Positions 1 to 8,228 are shown, numbered from the stretch's first letter. The stretch: DNA of 50,924 nucleotides from an uncultured Pseudomonadota bacterium (GCA_903918375.1 CAIXED010000049.1:1-50924), one strand, 5' to 3'. The notes: generated from the letters alone by a model not told the origin. Program-made: numbers and translations.

Positions 1-2
1 CG

Positions 3-104
3 TTGATGAATATTAGTAAGCAATGGACTATGCCATTGCGTGACTGGAAAGCCGCTCTAAATCGGTTTACTATTCAATTTGAGGATCGGATGGTGAGCCG
101 ATAA
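3..104 (+). CDS. IS256-family transposase, C-terminal fragment
   Basis: An open frame enters from the left edge and stops with TAA at 102-104. Its roughly 33 residues include KQWTMPLRDWKAALNRF and end FEDRM-VSR. This matches the conserved tail of IS256/mutator DDE transposases, which typically finish with K-W-T-M-P-x-x-x-W-K-x-A-L-N followed by F-x-D-R. The catalytic DDE residues would be upstream of the window, so I cannot say whether the full gene is intact. The stop lies about 8 bases before the terminal inverted repeat, the normal arrangement in this family. Confidence 0.8.
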   Translation: MMNISKQWTMPLRDWKAALNRFTIQFEDRMVSR

Positions 105-111
105 TTTAAAT

Positions 112-140
112 CCCGTTTACACAAAATCTAGGACACCCTC
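112..140. repeat. IS256-family right terminal inverted repeat
   Basis: The minus strand here reads GAGGGTGTCCTAGATTTTG followed by TGTAAACGGG. This resembles the usual IS256-family terminus (G-rich start, GTGTCC, then an AT-rich run and TGTAAA). The stop codon of the neighbouring minus-strand gene (117-119) lies inside this repeat. Confidence 0.75.
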
Positions 141-1103
141 GATTTCTCTTGATTTAATTCGCTTCAATGCCTTGTCTGACGCGTTTGATGGTATGATGAA
201 AACTGATTTTTTGATTAGCTCAATCCATTTTGTAAACAAAATATCAGCAGTTTCTCTCTCTAGGACCTTACACAAAGAAAGAACAACTTGACTCCATCCC
301 TTCAATACTCCGTTTTTCAACATAATTTCAGTAACAAAGGCATCGACTAATTCTCTGCGAGATGATTGATCTATTTTTTGCCACACATATGGCGAAAGGT
401 AGTCAACCCAAAACCTTTCCCCAGCTAGTCTTATATTTTTGAACGTTTCAGAAATCGACTCAGAATCTATCGTAGAATACTCTGCAATAATATCCTTAAA
501 TTTTTCTTTTCGATTCTTGATTTCTTCAGTGACACGGGTTGCTTCTTCTTGTCTTCCAGATTCATTTAAAAATTCAACAATCAAATTTGCGTTATTCCAA
601 AGTGCATCGTCATTGTGTGCTGTTGTTTGCCCGCCCATATAATGGATTAAAAAGAAATCGATACCTCGTAAATCATATATCTTGCATACAATTTGTTTTC
701 GTTCTGGTGTAATCCTCATTTCATAAAAAAGAAAATCTTCATAATTCAGAATTTGCTGAACTAAATAATCATAATCCTTTGTTTGCTGCACAATTCGCAA
801 AAGTAATTTCGATATAGAATCTGCCCAATTATTTAGTGGACTATTAAGGTCGAGCATATTTTCTATTGTTGATGTGTCAAATCCTTTTTGCGAAGCGCAA
901 TGTGAGACTAATATTGCTCTGTTTAGAATAAAAAGAGGATCATCATCTATATCCAAATATTTCTCGATTAAACTCCAGTTTTTAGTGTTAGCTAGTTCTG
1001 TGACCTTTTCGATAATACATGCCAGCAAAGCAGGATCACCATATGGTAAATTGCAATATGCATACGAACGATCAAAAATCTCTTTATGCTTCAATATTTT
1101 CAT
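117..1103 (-). CDS. Hypothetical protein, C-terminus cut off by IS insertion
   Basis: This 328-residue frame belongs to no family I recognise. I chose the ATG at 1103 because GGGAG lies about 9 bases upstream and the extra residues of the longer frame are low-complexity and AT-rich. The product looks soluble and mainly helical, with no signal peptide or membrane segment; charged helical stretches dominate residues 160-230. The final codons (GVLDFV and stop) lie in the IS256 terminal repeat, so the natural C-terminus has been replaced and the real gene was longer or different at its end. By eye the gene is clearly more AT-rich than mltB and pilT, which suggests horizontal acquisition. It may be a pseudogene. 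Confidence 0.6.
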   Translation of the reverse strand: MKILKHKEIFDRSYAYCNLPYGDPALLACIIEKVTELANTKNWSLIEKYLDIDDDPLFILNRAILVSHCASQKGFDTSTIENMLDLNSPLNNWADSISKLLLRIVQQTKDYDYLVQQILNYEDFLFYEMRITPERKQIVCKIYDLRGIDFFLIHYMGGQTTAHNDDALWNNANLIVEFLNESGRQEEATRVTEEIKNRKEKFKDIIAEYSTIDSESISETFKNIRLAGERFWVDYLSPYVWQKIDQSSRRELVDAFVTEIMLKNGVLKGWSQVVLSLCKVLERETADILFTKWIELIKKSVFIIPSNASDKALKRIKSREIEGVLDFV

Positions 1104-1385
1104 TTTACAGACTCCCAATGCTTTTCTTTTTAAAATATAATATATATTATATTTTTTTAACCCTCTGATTAATATGTATTTTGGTTTTTGTATATTATTA
1201 AGAGCTAAGTAAATATGAGTGACAAACAACAAATCGCGGCCATTGAGTCAGCTTAGGTGATAGACCGCAACAGGTCGAAACTTGTTAATTAGATTTCACA
1301 TGGGTTTTCGGTAACTGAGGGGGTAAGAGCTTTTGTATACCCAATAATATTCAGCCTAAAACAAGTTCCACCGTAAATTACTAGC

Positions 1386-2522
1386 TTAACCCCTTATTTT
1401 ACTCAAATACCCACTCTTAATCGCCTGCGCCAACTCATGCACAGCCATCGCATAATGAGTGCTGTGGTTATAACGCGTGATGACGTAGAAATTCGGATGG
1501 CCTAATAAATATTGGTCATGGCTGTGATGTCTTAACAGCAATAAACGCAAGGGATAATCACAACGACACGGTTCAACAGGTTCGACACCGGCTTGGGTTA
1601 AGGTTGGCAGTGGGTATTGTGGCTCTATCCCAGCTTCCAGATTTTCTACACCACTGAAAGTACCGCGCGTTGAAGAAACCACCGGTTGATTAGCTTGCCA
1701 GCCGTGTTGGGAAAAATAATTGGCAACGCTGCCGATAGCGTCTTCAGGGTTCCATAAATCACGGCGGCCATCACCGTTAAAATCCACCGCCCATTTCAAA
1801 AAGCTGCCGGGCATAAATTGCCCCAAGCCCATCGCGCCAGCAAACGAACCGACTGGTTTGCCGGGATCAATGCCTTCACTGCGGGTCATGATTAAAAAGT
1901 TTTCTAATTCGCTGCGGAAAAACTCGCCACGGCGCTGATAGTCAAAGCCTAAAGTGGTTAAGGCATCAATAACGCGGTGATTGCCGACAAAACCACCAAA
2001 GGTAGTTTCCACCGCCATAATTCCCAAAATATATTCAGCCGGCACCCCGTATTGTTGGCTGGCGCGTTGCAAAGTGGTTTGGTATTTCTGCCAAAAACTG
2101 ACGCCGCTGTTGATGTGTTTATCATCTAAAAATTGAGCGCGATACTTGCTCCAGCCGCCTTGCGCGGGTTTGCCTTTTAGATGTTGGTCGGACTTGGCTA
2201 AATAATCTAGCGTCCATTGTTTACGTTTGGCGTTGGAAAATAAGCCGTTTAAATAGTCACGGTTAAAGCCGTGTTTTTGCACCATGCTGTCAATAAATTG
2301 ATTCAAGGCCGGATAGTTGGCGAAATCACCGCTGACTTGAGTGGCGCTGTAGCCGCCGACACTCAAAAACACTCGCGAATCTATAACCTGTGGTGCAGAA
2401 GGTGGCGGATTAAGTTTGGCTCGACTGGGATTTTGATCGGCTTTTTCGGGCTGATTCGCGCAACCGCACAATAATAAAGTGAACAGTAATAAACGGTGTT
2501 TGCTTGAAACCAATTTGAACAT
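1386..2522 (-). CDS. mltB: Membrane-bound lytic murein transglycosylase B
   Basis: Cleaves peptidoglycan glycan strands between MurNAc and GlcNAc, forming 1,6-anhydroMurNAc; expected at the inner face of the outer membrane. The 378-residue product starts with a lipoprotein signal (LLLCGC, lipidated Cys21). The catalytic Glu is at about residue 172 in IMAVETTFGG, followed by the family's NHRVIDALTTLGFDY, GAMGLGQFMP and NFYVITRYN motifs. D-F-N-G-D-G-R-R-D near residues 247-255 matches the EF-hand-like calcium site known in E. coli MltB. Length is close to E. coli MltB (about 360). The stretch at residues 310-335 before NFYVITRYN is Arg/His/Leu-rich and diverged. It lies 40 bases downstream of pilT and is probably co-transcribed with it. 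Confidence 0.92.
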   Translation of the reverse strand: MFKLVSSKHRLLLFTLLLCGCANQPEKADQNPSRAKLNPPPSAPQVIDSRVFLSVGGYSATQVSGDFANYPALNQFIDSMVQKHGFNRDYLNGLFSNAKRKQWTLDYLAKSDQHLKGKPAQGGWSKYRAQFLDDKHINSGVSFWQKYQTTLQRASQQYGVPAEYILGIMAVETTFGGFVGNHRVIDALTTLGFDYQRRGEFFRSELENFLIMTRSEGIDPGKPVGSFAGAMGLGQFMPGSFLKWAVDFNGDGRRDLWNPEDAIGSVANYFSQHGWQANQPVVSSTRGTFSGVENLEAGIEPQYPLPTLTQAGVEPVEPCRCDYPLRLLLLRHHSHDQYLLGHPNFYVITRYNHSTHYAMAVHELAQAIKSGYLSKIRG

Positions 2523-2562
2523 ACAGAATAAAAGCCGACTGAGTTGGACGAAAGCTTATAGT

Positions 2563-3600
2563 TTAACCGAAGCTATCAGGATTAACCGCCTTGGCGAATG
2601 CGGTAGCTTGATCAATCAAGCCTTGATCCAGCAAGCTTTTCAAATTTTGGTCCAAAGTTTGCATTCCGTACTGGCGACCGGTTTGGATTGCCGAATACAT
2701 TTGCGCGACTTTGCCTTCTCTAATTAGATTACGAATCGCTGGCGTGGCAAGCATAATTTCATGGGCGGCAATTCGGCCACCGCCGACTTTTTTCAATAAA
2801 GTTTGCGAAATCACCGCTTGCAAAGATTCCGACAACATAGCCCGAATCAAGTCTTTTTCAGCGGCTGGAAATACGTCAATAATCCGATCAATGGTTTTCG
2901 CAGCCGATGAAGTATGCAGAGTAGCCAATACTAAATGGCCTGTTTCGGCAGCGGTCAGCACCAGCCGAATCGTTTCTAAATCGCGCATTTCGCCGACCAA
3001 AATAATGTCAGGGTCTTCTCGCAAAGCCGAGCGCAGGGCTTGGCTAAAACTTTGCGTATCGCGATGGACTTCGCGTTGATTGATTAAGGATTTTTGACTG
3101 TGATGAACAAATTCAATCGGATCTTCAACGGTCAGAATGTGGGCTGATTGCTGGCAATTAATATGATCAATCATTGCCGCTAAGGTGGTGGATTTTCCCG
3201 AACCCGTCGGGCCAGTCACCAAAATCAGGCCGCGCGGTTTTTCAGATAAGCTTGCGAACAATGGCGGTGCATTCAGCGAGGTTAAACTTTGTACGACTGA
3301 GGGAATCACTCTAAACACTGCCGCTGAACCGCGATTTTGATTAAACAGATTGACTCGAAACCGAGCGACATCCGGCAAGGCAAATGAAAAATCAATTTCC
3401 AGCTGTTGCTGATAATCGCGGCGTTGTTGTTCAGTGGTGATTTGCTCAATCAATGCTTGCAGGGTTTGGTGATCCAACACAGATTGATTGATGGTTTGAA
3501 TCTCGCCATCAACTCGCATCATCGGCGGTAAGCCAGCCGATAAATGTAAATCTGATGCCTGATTGTTGACTGCGAAATTTAATAATTCGGTGATGTCCAT
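2563..3600 (-). CDS. pilT: Type IV pilus twitching motility ATPase PilT
   Basis: Hexameric cytoplasmic ATPase that powers pilus retraction. The 345 residues carry the N-terminal PAS-like domain (S-D-L-H-L-S-A-G near 16-23), Walker A GPTGSGKST at 130-138, the Asp box around ILTVEDPIEF, Walker B DPDIILVGEMRD near 196-207 and the His box ATLHTSSA. The C-terminal AIRNLIREGKVAQMYSAIQ with G-M-Q-T-L-D is typical of PilT and separates it from PilB and GspE. No other pilus genes are adjacent; fimV elsewhere in the window fits a type IV pilus or polar organiser function. Start ATG at 3600 has a G-rich stretch about 10 bases upstream. Confidence 0.92.
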   Translation of the reverse strand: MDITELLNFAVNNQASDLHLSAGLPPMMRVDGEIQTINQSVLDHQTLQALIEQITTEQQRRDYQQQLEIDFSFALPDVARFRVNLFNQNRGSAAVFRVIPSVVQSLTSLNAPPLFASLSEKPRGLILVTGPTGSGKSTTLAAMIDHINCQQSAHILTVEDPIEFVHHSQKSLINQREVHRDTQSFSQALRSALREDPDIILVGEMRDLETIRLVLTAAETGHLVLATLHTSSAAKTIDRIIDVFPAAEKDLIRAMLSESLQAVISQTLLKKVGGGRIAAHEIMLATPAIRNLIREGKVAQMYSAIQTGRQYGMQTLDQNLKSLLDQGLIDQATAFAKAVNPDSFG

Positions 3601-3678
3601 CGCTTAAATACCCCGCCTTGAAAGTGAAATAACAGTTAGGCAAGGATAGTTAAGCTGGCGGTTTTTGAATAGCGCGGC

Positions 3679-4014
3679 CTAAGCTGGCTTTTCGGCGCAG
3701 CTAATACACAAATGGGTGTAAGGAATTGCTGCTAATCGTTCAGGTTTAATCGTTTCGCCACACGAGGCACATGTGCCGTAAGTACCGGCATCAATTCGGG
3801 AAATAGCTTGTTTGATTTTTTCCACTTCAACCCGCGCCGAATTACCTAAAGCATCTAGCACTTGGTCGTTTTCATTCGCGGTTGCTTGTTCCTCAAAATC
3901 TTGTTCCAGCGCTTGTTCTTCGTGTTTGACATCGCTGGTAATTTTAGTCAATCGCTCGTCAAGCTCTTCCAGCATGTCGATGAGATTGTTGCGTACTTGT
4001 TGATATTGACTCAT
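3679..4014 (-). CDS. DksA/TraR family C4 zinc-finger protein
   Basis: Small (111 aa) regulator predicted to bind the RNA polymerase secondary channel. An N-terminal coiled coil (residues 5-75, acidic, with LEELDERLTKI) is followed by a C4 zinc finger: CASC near residue 82, 17 residues, then CISC near 103, in the order expected for TraR/DksA proteins (TYGTCASCGETI...LCISCAEK). It is shorter than true DksA (about 150 aa) and looks like the YbiI or short-DksA group, so I give no symbol. Start ATG at 4014 has GGAG 6-7 bases upstream. Its distance from pilT (78 bases) allows an operon. Confidence 0.85.
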   Translation of the reverse strand: MSQYQQVRNNLIDMLEELDERLTKITSDVKHEEQALEQDFEEQATANENDQVLDALGNSARVEVEKIKQAISRIDAGTYGTCASCGETIKPERLAAIPYTHLCISCAEKPA

Positions 4015-4038
4015 GTTAATCTCCGCTATTAGGCTTTA

Positions 4039-4108
4039 AACAAGCCTCGAAATCGCATTGGATACCCATTGCCCATTTAGGTGCAATAAAGATTTTTCGA
4101 GGCTTGTT
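4039..4108. repeat. Inverted repeat, 14-bp perfect arms
   Basis: AACAAGCCTCGAAA (4039-4052) is repeated exactly in inverse orientation at 4095-4108, with 42 bases between. It sits between the DksA-like gene and the small membrane-protein gene. There is no T-run on either side, so a simple terminator is unlikely; a dispersed repeat or a transcript-stabilising stem is possible. Confidence 0.6.
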
Positions 4109-4175
4109 ACTACTAGCAGCAAACTAAGCGTTTCAAGCCTAACTTAGCGCTGGCTGAGCGAAGCCGAAGCCATCA

Positions 4176-4439
4176 TTAATGCAAATCAGGCACTTCATTA
4201 GCCGGTTTGGTAATTTGCTGGGTTGCCTGTTCCTTCTCTTTTTCTTGTTTTAATTGTTTATTACCTTCGCCAAACATCACCGCAAAAATCATAAACAACA
4301 CCATACTAATCATGGTGATTGGCAAGCGGCCTGGATTCTCGACCCAAATTAAAATCCATTTTGGTTTTATCATGCCAAGCACTAGCACTAAAACAGACAA
4401 AAAAAGCAGGCTAAAACTATAGTAAATCATGGTATTCAT
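4176..4439 (-). CDS. Small two-helix membrane protein, hypothetical
   Basis: An 87-residue product with two hydrophobic helices (about residues 5-23 and 38-56) joined by a short Lys/Trp/Arg loop, and a charged, Lys/Gln-rich cytoplasmic tail. I recognise no family. ATG at 4439 is preferred over the in-frame GTG at 4442 because AGGAG lies 7 bases upstream of the ATG but only 4 from the GTG. It reads away from the response regulator gene and may share the divergent promoter region 4443-4570 with it. Confidence 0.6.
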   Translation of the reverse strand: MNTMIYYSFSLLFLSVLVLVLGMIKPKWILIWVENPGRLPITMISMVLFMIFAVMFGEGNKQLKQEKEKEQATQQITKPANEVPDLH

Positions 4440-4570
4440 CACTCGGCTCCTGTTACCTTAAAGTTGAAGAGTGTTACATTATTATCAGCTGACCGCGGCC
4501 TTGCAAGACAACGACAGCCACGCAAAACTTAAAACCCCCGCTAATTACAACAAAAAACGGACGATTCGCA

Positions 4571-5230
4571 ATGCGTTTATTACTGGTAGAAGATGACACA
4601 ATTTTAGGCGACGGCCTTAAAGCCGGCTTGAGCATGGACGGTTATGCTGTCGATTGGCTAACCGATGGTGTTCAAGCTGACGAGGCCTTGCGTTTAAATC
4701 ATTACGATTTGGTTGTGTTGGACATCAATCTACCACGCATGGACGGTCTTAGCGTGTTAAAAGCCTTACGCAAGCGTAAAGATACCACGCCAGTGCTGTT
4801 GTTGACTGCCAGAGATGGTGTCACTGATCGGGTTGCTGGCTTGGATAGCGGCGCTGATGACTATGTTTCCAAACCGTTTGATTTAGCGGAAATCTGCGCT
4901 CGTTTAAGGGCTTTAGCTCGCCGTCATGAAGGTCGGGCGACGCCATTGCTAGAGCATAAAGGCGTCAGTATTAATCCCGCCGCCCATCAAGTGTTCTATC
5001 AAGACCAGTTGGTAGACCTTGCCCAGAAAGAATTTGAAGTTTTAAATTATTTGATGAACCACATTGGTCAAGTCATCTCCCGCGCCAAGCTGGAAGAAAG
5101 TTTATATGCTTGGGGTTCGGAAGTAGAAAGTAATGCGGTTGAGGTGCATATTCATCATTTGCGTAAGAAAATTGATAGCAACTTAATTCGTACGATTCGT
5201 GGTGTTGGTTACATTATTGATCATCAATAA
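4571..5230 (+). CDS. OmpR/QseB-type response regulator
   Basis: DNA-binding output protein of a two-component system; its kinase is encoded downstream. The 219 residues have an N-terminal receiver domain (acidic pair D8/D9, phosphoacceptor D51 in VVLDINLPRMDG, switch region LLLTARDG, K101 in KPF) and a C-terminal winged helix (about 124-218, ending TIRGVGYIIDHQ). It resembles the QseB/PmrA/TctD branch. The downstream neighbourhood of copC and metal-related envelope genes makes a metal signal plausible, but nothing in the sequence shows the ligand. Confidence 0.9.
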   Translation: MRLLLVEDDTILGDGLKAGLSMDGYAVDWLTDGVQADEALRLNHYDLVVLDINLPRMDGLSVLKALRKRKDTTPVLLLTARDGVTDRVAGLDSGADDYVSKPFDLAEICARLRALARRHEGRATPLLEHKGVSINPAAHQVFYQDQLVDLAQKEFEVLNYLMNHIGQVISRAKLEESLYAWGSEVESNAVEVHIHHLRKKIDSNLIRTIRGVGYIIDHQ

Positions 5231-5290
5231 CCTATGTAAGGTTTCGCTTTGCGAGACTATTTTAATGTCGGTTCTCGCACCGACAGGCGA

Positions 5291-5461
5291 GTTACTTTCT
5301 TTTGCGTGGCCAAAAGAAAGTAACCAAAGAAAAGGCCACCCGACCGCCGCTTGCTTCCTGCGCTCCGAAGCGTTTACTGGGGGTTGGCAAAAGGGACTTC
5401 CTGTCCCTTTGCCAACTTGCCGCATCCATGCGGCAACCCTAACGGGCTATTCCCAGTAAAC
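5291..5461. repeat. Nested-hairpin repeat element between regulator and kinase genes
   Basis: A highly structured intergenic element. Hairpin 1 (5291-5324) has 14-bp perfect arms, GTTACTTTCTTTTG and its complement, around a 6-base loop. Outer arms GTTTACTGGG (5372-5381) and CCCAGTAAAC (5452-5461) enclose hairpin 2 (5383-5416, about 14 bp with one bulge) and hairpin 3 (5417-5436, TTGCCGCAT arms). Its GTTACTTTCTTTTG/CAAAAGAAAGTAAC core resembles a dispersed repeat I know from other gammaproteobacteria. Short ORFs crossing it (5183-5425, 5199-5459) are by-products of the repeat. Confidence 0.8.
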
Positions 5462-5523
5462 ACTTTGGTGCTCGGCGCGGCAGACGGGAGCAAAACTTCT
5501 CACAGCCCCATATTGGCTTAATA

Positions 5524-6957
5524 ATGAAAATCCGCCTGCGCTTAGTCCCTCGTTCGTTAAAAAAACAACTGCTGCTGTTTTTACTGTCCTCGCTATTGAT
5601 AGTTTGGGGGGCGACAGCGTTTGTCAGCTATAAACTGATGCGTACCGAAACAGCGGAATTATTTAATGCAGAACTGGCTCAATCGGCACGGGTATTACAT
5701 GCCTTTGTCGAGAATATGTTGCAGCAGCATTCTTTAAATAAATTATGGGGCCGCAAAGCGCCGGATTTATTTGATATGCCGATTTTGGGGCATAAATACG
5801 AACGCAAAATTGCTTTTCAGCTACGTTCGGTGAAAGAGGGTGTGGTGTTACGTTCGGAAAGTGCGCCTGAATATGCTTTATCGCTCACCCGCAATGGCTA
5901 TAGTGAAACCGAATTAGATGGCCAGTTGTGGCATGTGTTTAGCATTAGCAGTGAAAATGGCGAGTATGTGATTCATGTGGGACAGCGTGATGACATTCGC
6001 CAACAAATGGTCAACAGCATTGCCAGTGAACAAGGCATTAGCTTTCTGATCGCCCTACCTATTCTCGGCGTGATGATTTGGCTGATTGTTAATCGAACCC
6101 TGTCACCATTGAATCAATTAAAACGCCAATTAGCCCGCCGCGAATTCAGCAATCTGCAAGCCTTGCCCGCTAAGCGTTTACCGGATGAATTATTGCCGGT
6201 GGTTAATCAAATCAATAGCCTGTTTCAACAATTGGAACAAGCAATTAACAACGAGCGCAATTTTACTTCCGATGCTTCCCACGAACTGAAAACTCCGTTA
6301 GCGGGTTTATTAACCCAAATGCAAGTGGCTCAGAAAACTGAAGACTCCGCCGTTCGCAAGTTGGCGTTACAAAAAGCCCAGCAAGCGGTGATGCGAATGA
6401 CGCATATGGTGCAACAATTATTGACCTTGTCACGAGTTCAACATGACAGCGCCAGCATTAATAAACAAGCGTTAAATATTAACGAAACCTTGATTGCTGT
6501 GATTGCTGATATGGATGCGGTCGCTCATGCCAAATCGATTGATCTTGAATTACAAGTACCAGCCAATTTAGCGATCAATGCTAATCCTCAGTTATTGCAG
6601 ATTTTGGTGCGGAATTTAGTCGATAACGCCATCAAGTATTCACCGAATGGCAGTCGCGTTTTGCTACAAGCCCGACAAGTTGAACAACAAATACTGATCA
6701 GCGTTGACGACAGTGGTAATGGTGTTGCCGATGACGATTACCAGCGGCTTACCCAACGCTTTTATCGCTGTATCGATACCGCGGCGTCGGTCGAAGGTAG
6801 TGGTTTGGGCTTGTCGATAGCGCAACGCATTATTAGTTTGCATCATGCTGAAATTCAGTTTTCCAAGTCTGAATTAGGTGGTTTAAAAGCTTTATTAAGT
6901 TTTCCGCTCAACAATAATCCAATCAACAGTGCTGATTTGCGCGTCAATATGATGTAA
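5524..6957 (+). CDS. Sensor histidine kinase, QseC-like
   Basis: Membrane kinase partner of the upstream regulator. Of 477 residues, 13-37 form TM1, 38-170 a periplasmic sensor domain, 171-190 TM2, then a linker and HisKA domain with the phosphoacceptor H253 in SDASHELKTPLAG. The HATPase domain has the N box (LVRNLVDNAIKYSPNG), G1 (VDDSGNGV) and G2 (GSGLGLSIAQRI). The N-terminal domain is probably a single-PAS-like fold, ligand unknown. There is no clear Shine-Dalgarno before ATG 5524, and 293 bases with a hairpin-rich repeat separate it from the regulator gene, which is unusual because such pairs normally overlap. Confidence 0.9.
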   Translation: MKIRLRLVPRSLKKQLLLFLLSSLLIVWGATAFVSYKLMRTETAELFNAELAQSARVLHAFVENMLQQHSLNKLWGRKAPDLFDMPILGHKYERKIAFQLRSVKEGVVLRSESAPEYALSLTRNGYSETELDGQLWHVFSISSENGEYVIHVGQRDDIRQQMVNSIASEQGISFLIALPILGVMIWLIVNRTLSPLNQLKRQLARREFSNLQALPAKRLPDELLPVVNQINSLFQQLEQAINNERNFTSDASHELKTPLAGLLTQMQVAQKTEDSAVRKLALQKAQQAVMRMTHMVQQLLTLSRVQHDSASINKQALNINETLIAVIADMDAVAHAKSIDLELQVPANLAINANPQLLQILVRNLVDNAIKYSPNGSRVLLQARQVEQQILISVDDSGNGVADDDYQRLTQRFYRCIDTAASVEGSGLGLSIAQRIISLHHAEIQFSKSELGGLKALLSFPLNNNPINSADLRVNMM

Positions 6958-6988
6958 TCTCGCCCCGATTTCTAACAGAGTAGCGCGT

Positions 6989-8206
6989 ATGTCGGATTTA
7001 AAACTAAAAAGCTCGGTGGCAATGGCGGCAAGCATCGCTTTGACAGCCTGTGCGCCCAACAACGCCAATCAAGCTCGACAAGTCACTATCGCCAGTCCTA
7101 TCGCTGCCGATGCTGCTGATTTTCAAGCCATTACCGGCTTCGATATTCATGTTGATCAAGGCAATCTTCATGCCGTAATTACCGCGCAAGCAGCGAATAG
7201 CAAACAGACTTTAATCGGCTATTTGCACTCGGAAGATGGCGGCCAGAATTGGTCAGCGGTGCAAAATATTGGCAATGCGTTTAATTTGCCGGTCGAATCT
7301 AAACTCGGTAACGATATTCAAATCGCCGCTTCCGGCAAACAACGAGTTGTAATCTGGCAAACCACTGGCGAAATTCCTGGCATGGGGCCGCTGGTAACGA
7401 TTTATTCCAATGATGACGGCCAAACTTGGCAACGCGGCAGCAATCCGACTGGCGCTGAAATCGACCAATCCCATCACGATTTAGCCGCTGATGCTCAAGG
7501 TCAATTTCATTTAGTCTGGCTGGATGATAGAGAAGAAAATGCTTACCAAGGCTTGCGTTATGCCCGTTCTGCCGACGCTGGACAACATTGGCAATTGTCA
7601 CAAACTTTAGACCAATCCAGCTGCTCATGCTGTTGGAACCGTTTATTGGTAAATGACCAAGGCCAAGTCAATGTCTTGTATCGCGATATGGAATTTCGCG
7701 ACATGGCTTTAGCGCAATCCACCGATAGCGGTGAAACTTGGCAAAGACTTAGCACCGTGGGCGAATTTAATTGGAAATTTGAAGGCTGTCCGCACAATGG
7801 CGGCGGGATTAGCCAAGCCAAAGACGGCGACATTCACAGCGTGATTTGGACTGGCGCAGAAAACCAAGCCGGCCTGTATCATTTACAATCTGCCGATAAC
7901 GGTAAAAGTTGGAGCCAGCCACAAGCGGTTGCTGCCGGTAGCGGTGCGTTTCATGGCGATATTGCCGCACTAGACTCACAGCGAGTGGCAATGATTTGGG
8001 ATGCCATGGGGCCAGATGGTTCGACTGTGATGCTGGCCGATTCGATGGATAACGGTAAGCTATGGTCTACACCTTTATTATTATCAAGCGTTGGCGTTTC
8101 GGCTTCGCATCCAAGAATTGTCGCCACTAAAAATGGTTGGCTGGCGCTGTGGACTGAGCAACAAGCCGATAAAACTAAACACTGGCTATCAGCCGTGATT
8201 CAATGA
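6989..8206 (+). CDS. Asp-box (BNR) beta-propeller lipoprotein with CxCC motif
   Basis: Sialidase-fold exported protein of 405 residues. The N-terminus has a lipobox (ALTAC, Cys21). Six Asp boxes of form S-x-D-x-G-x-x-W occur near residues 81, 140, 194, 244, 301 and 352, spacing that fits a six-bladed propeller. I do not see the arginine triad of a real sialidase, so glycosidase activity is doubtful. Notable are SCSCCWN (Cys212, 214, 215), GCPHNGGG (Cys267, His269) and His162/His163: thiols and histidines that could bind copper. It is 22 bases upstream of copC, which supports a metal-handling role; this is inference. Confidence 0.75.
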   Translation: MSDLKLKSSVAMAASIALTACAPNNANQARQVTIASPIAADAADFQAITGFDIHVDQGNLHAVITAQAANSKQTLIGYLHSEDGGQNWSAVQNIGNAFNLPVESKLGNDIQIAASGKQRVVIWQTTGEIPGMGPLVTIYSNDDGQTWQRGSNPTGAEIDQSHHDLAADAQGQFHLVWLDDREENAYQGLRYARSADAGQHWQLSQTLDQSSCSCCWNRLLVNDQGQVNVLYRDMEFRDMALAQSTDSGETWQRLSTVGEFNWKFEGCPHNGGGISQAKDGDIHSVIWTGAENQAGLYHLQSADNGKSWSQPQAVAAGSGAFHGDIAALDSQRVAMIWDAMGPDGSTVMLADSMDNGKLWSTPLLLSSVGVSASHPRIVATKNGWLALWTEQQADKTKHWLSAVIQ

Positions 8207-8228
8207 TTTTCTGAGACAAGAGGTTGTC

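Larger units (their letters stand above)
1..140 (+). mobile_element. IS256-family insertion sequence, right end only
   Basis: The first 140 bases hold the last codons of an IS256-type (mutator) transposase followed by a terminal inverted repeat. The left part of the element lies outside the window, so the target duplication and the left repeat cannot be seen. The inferred outer boundary is about base 140, where the repeat (read inward as GAGGGTGTCC...) gives way to sequence that continues the minus-strand gene next door. Confidence 0.8.

Noticed and set aside
1215-1256. Short frame MSDKQQIAAIESA after the orphan gene
   Set aside because: Only 13 codons with no ribosome site or relation to its surroundings; could be a gene remnant but nothing supports it.
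5183-5459. Two overlapping ORFs of 80 and 86 codons on opposite strands
   Set aside because: They run through the nested-hairpin repeat; the near-mirror products (both contain similar FAWPKESN/FGHAKESN stretches) are a consequence of the inverted repeats.
6989-8206. True exo-alpha-sialidase
   Set aside because: Asp boxes show the fold only; I could not identify the catalytic arginine triad, and the gene context is metal handling.
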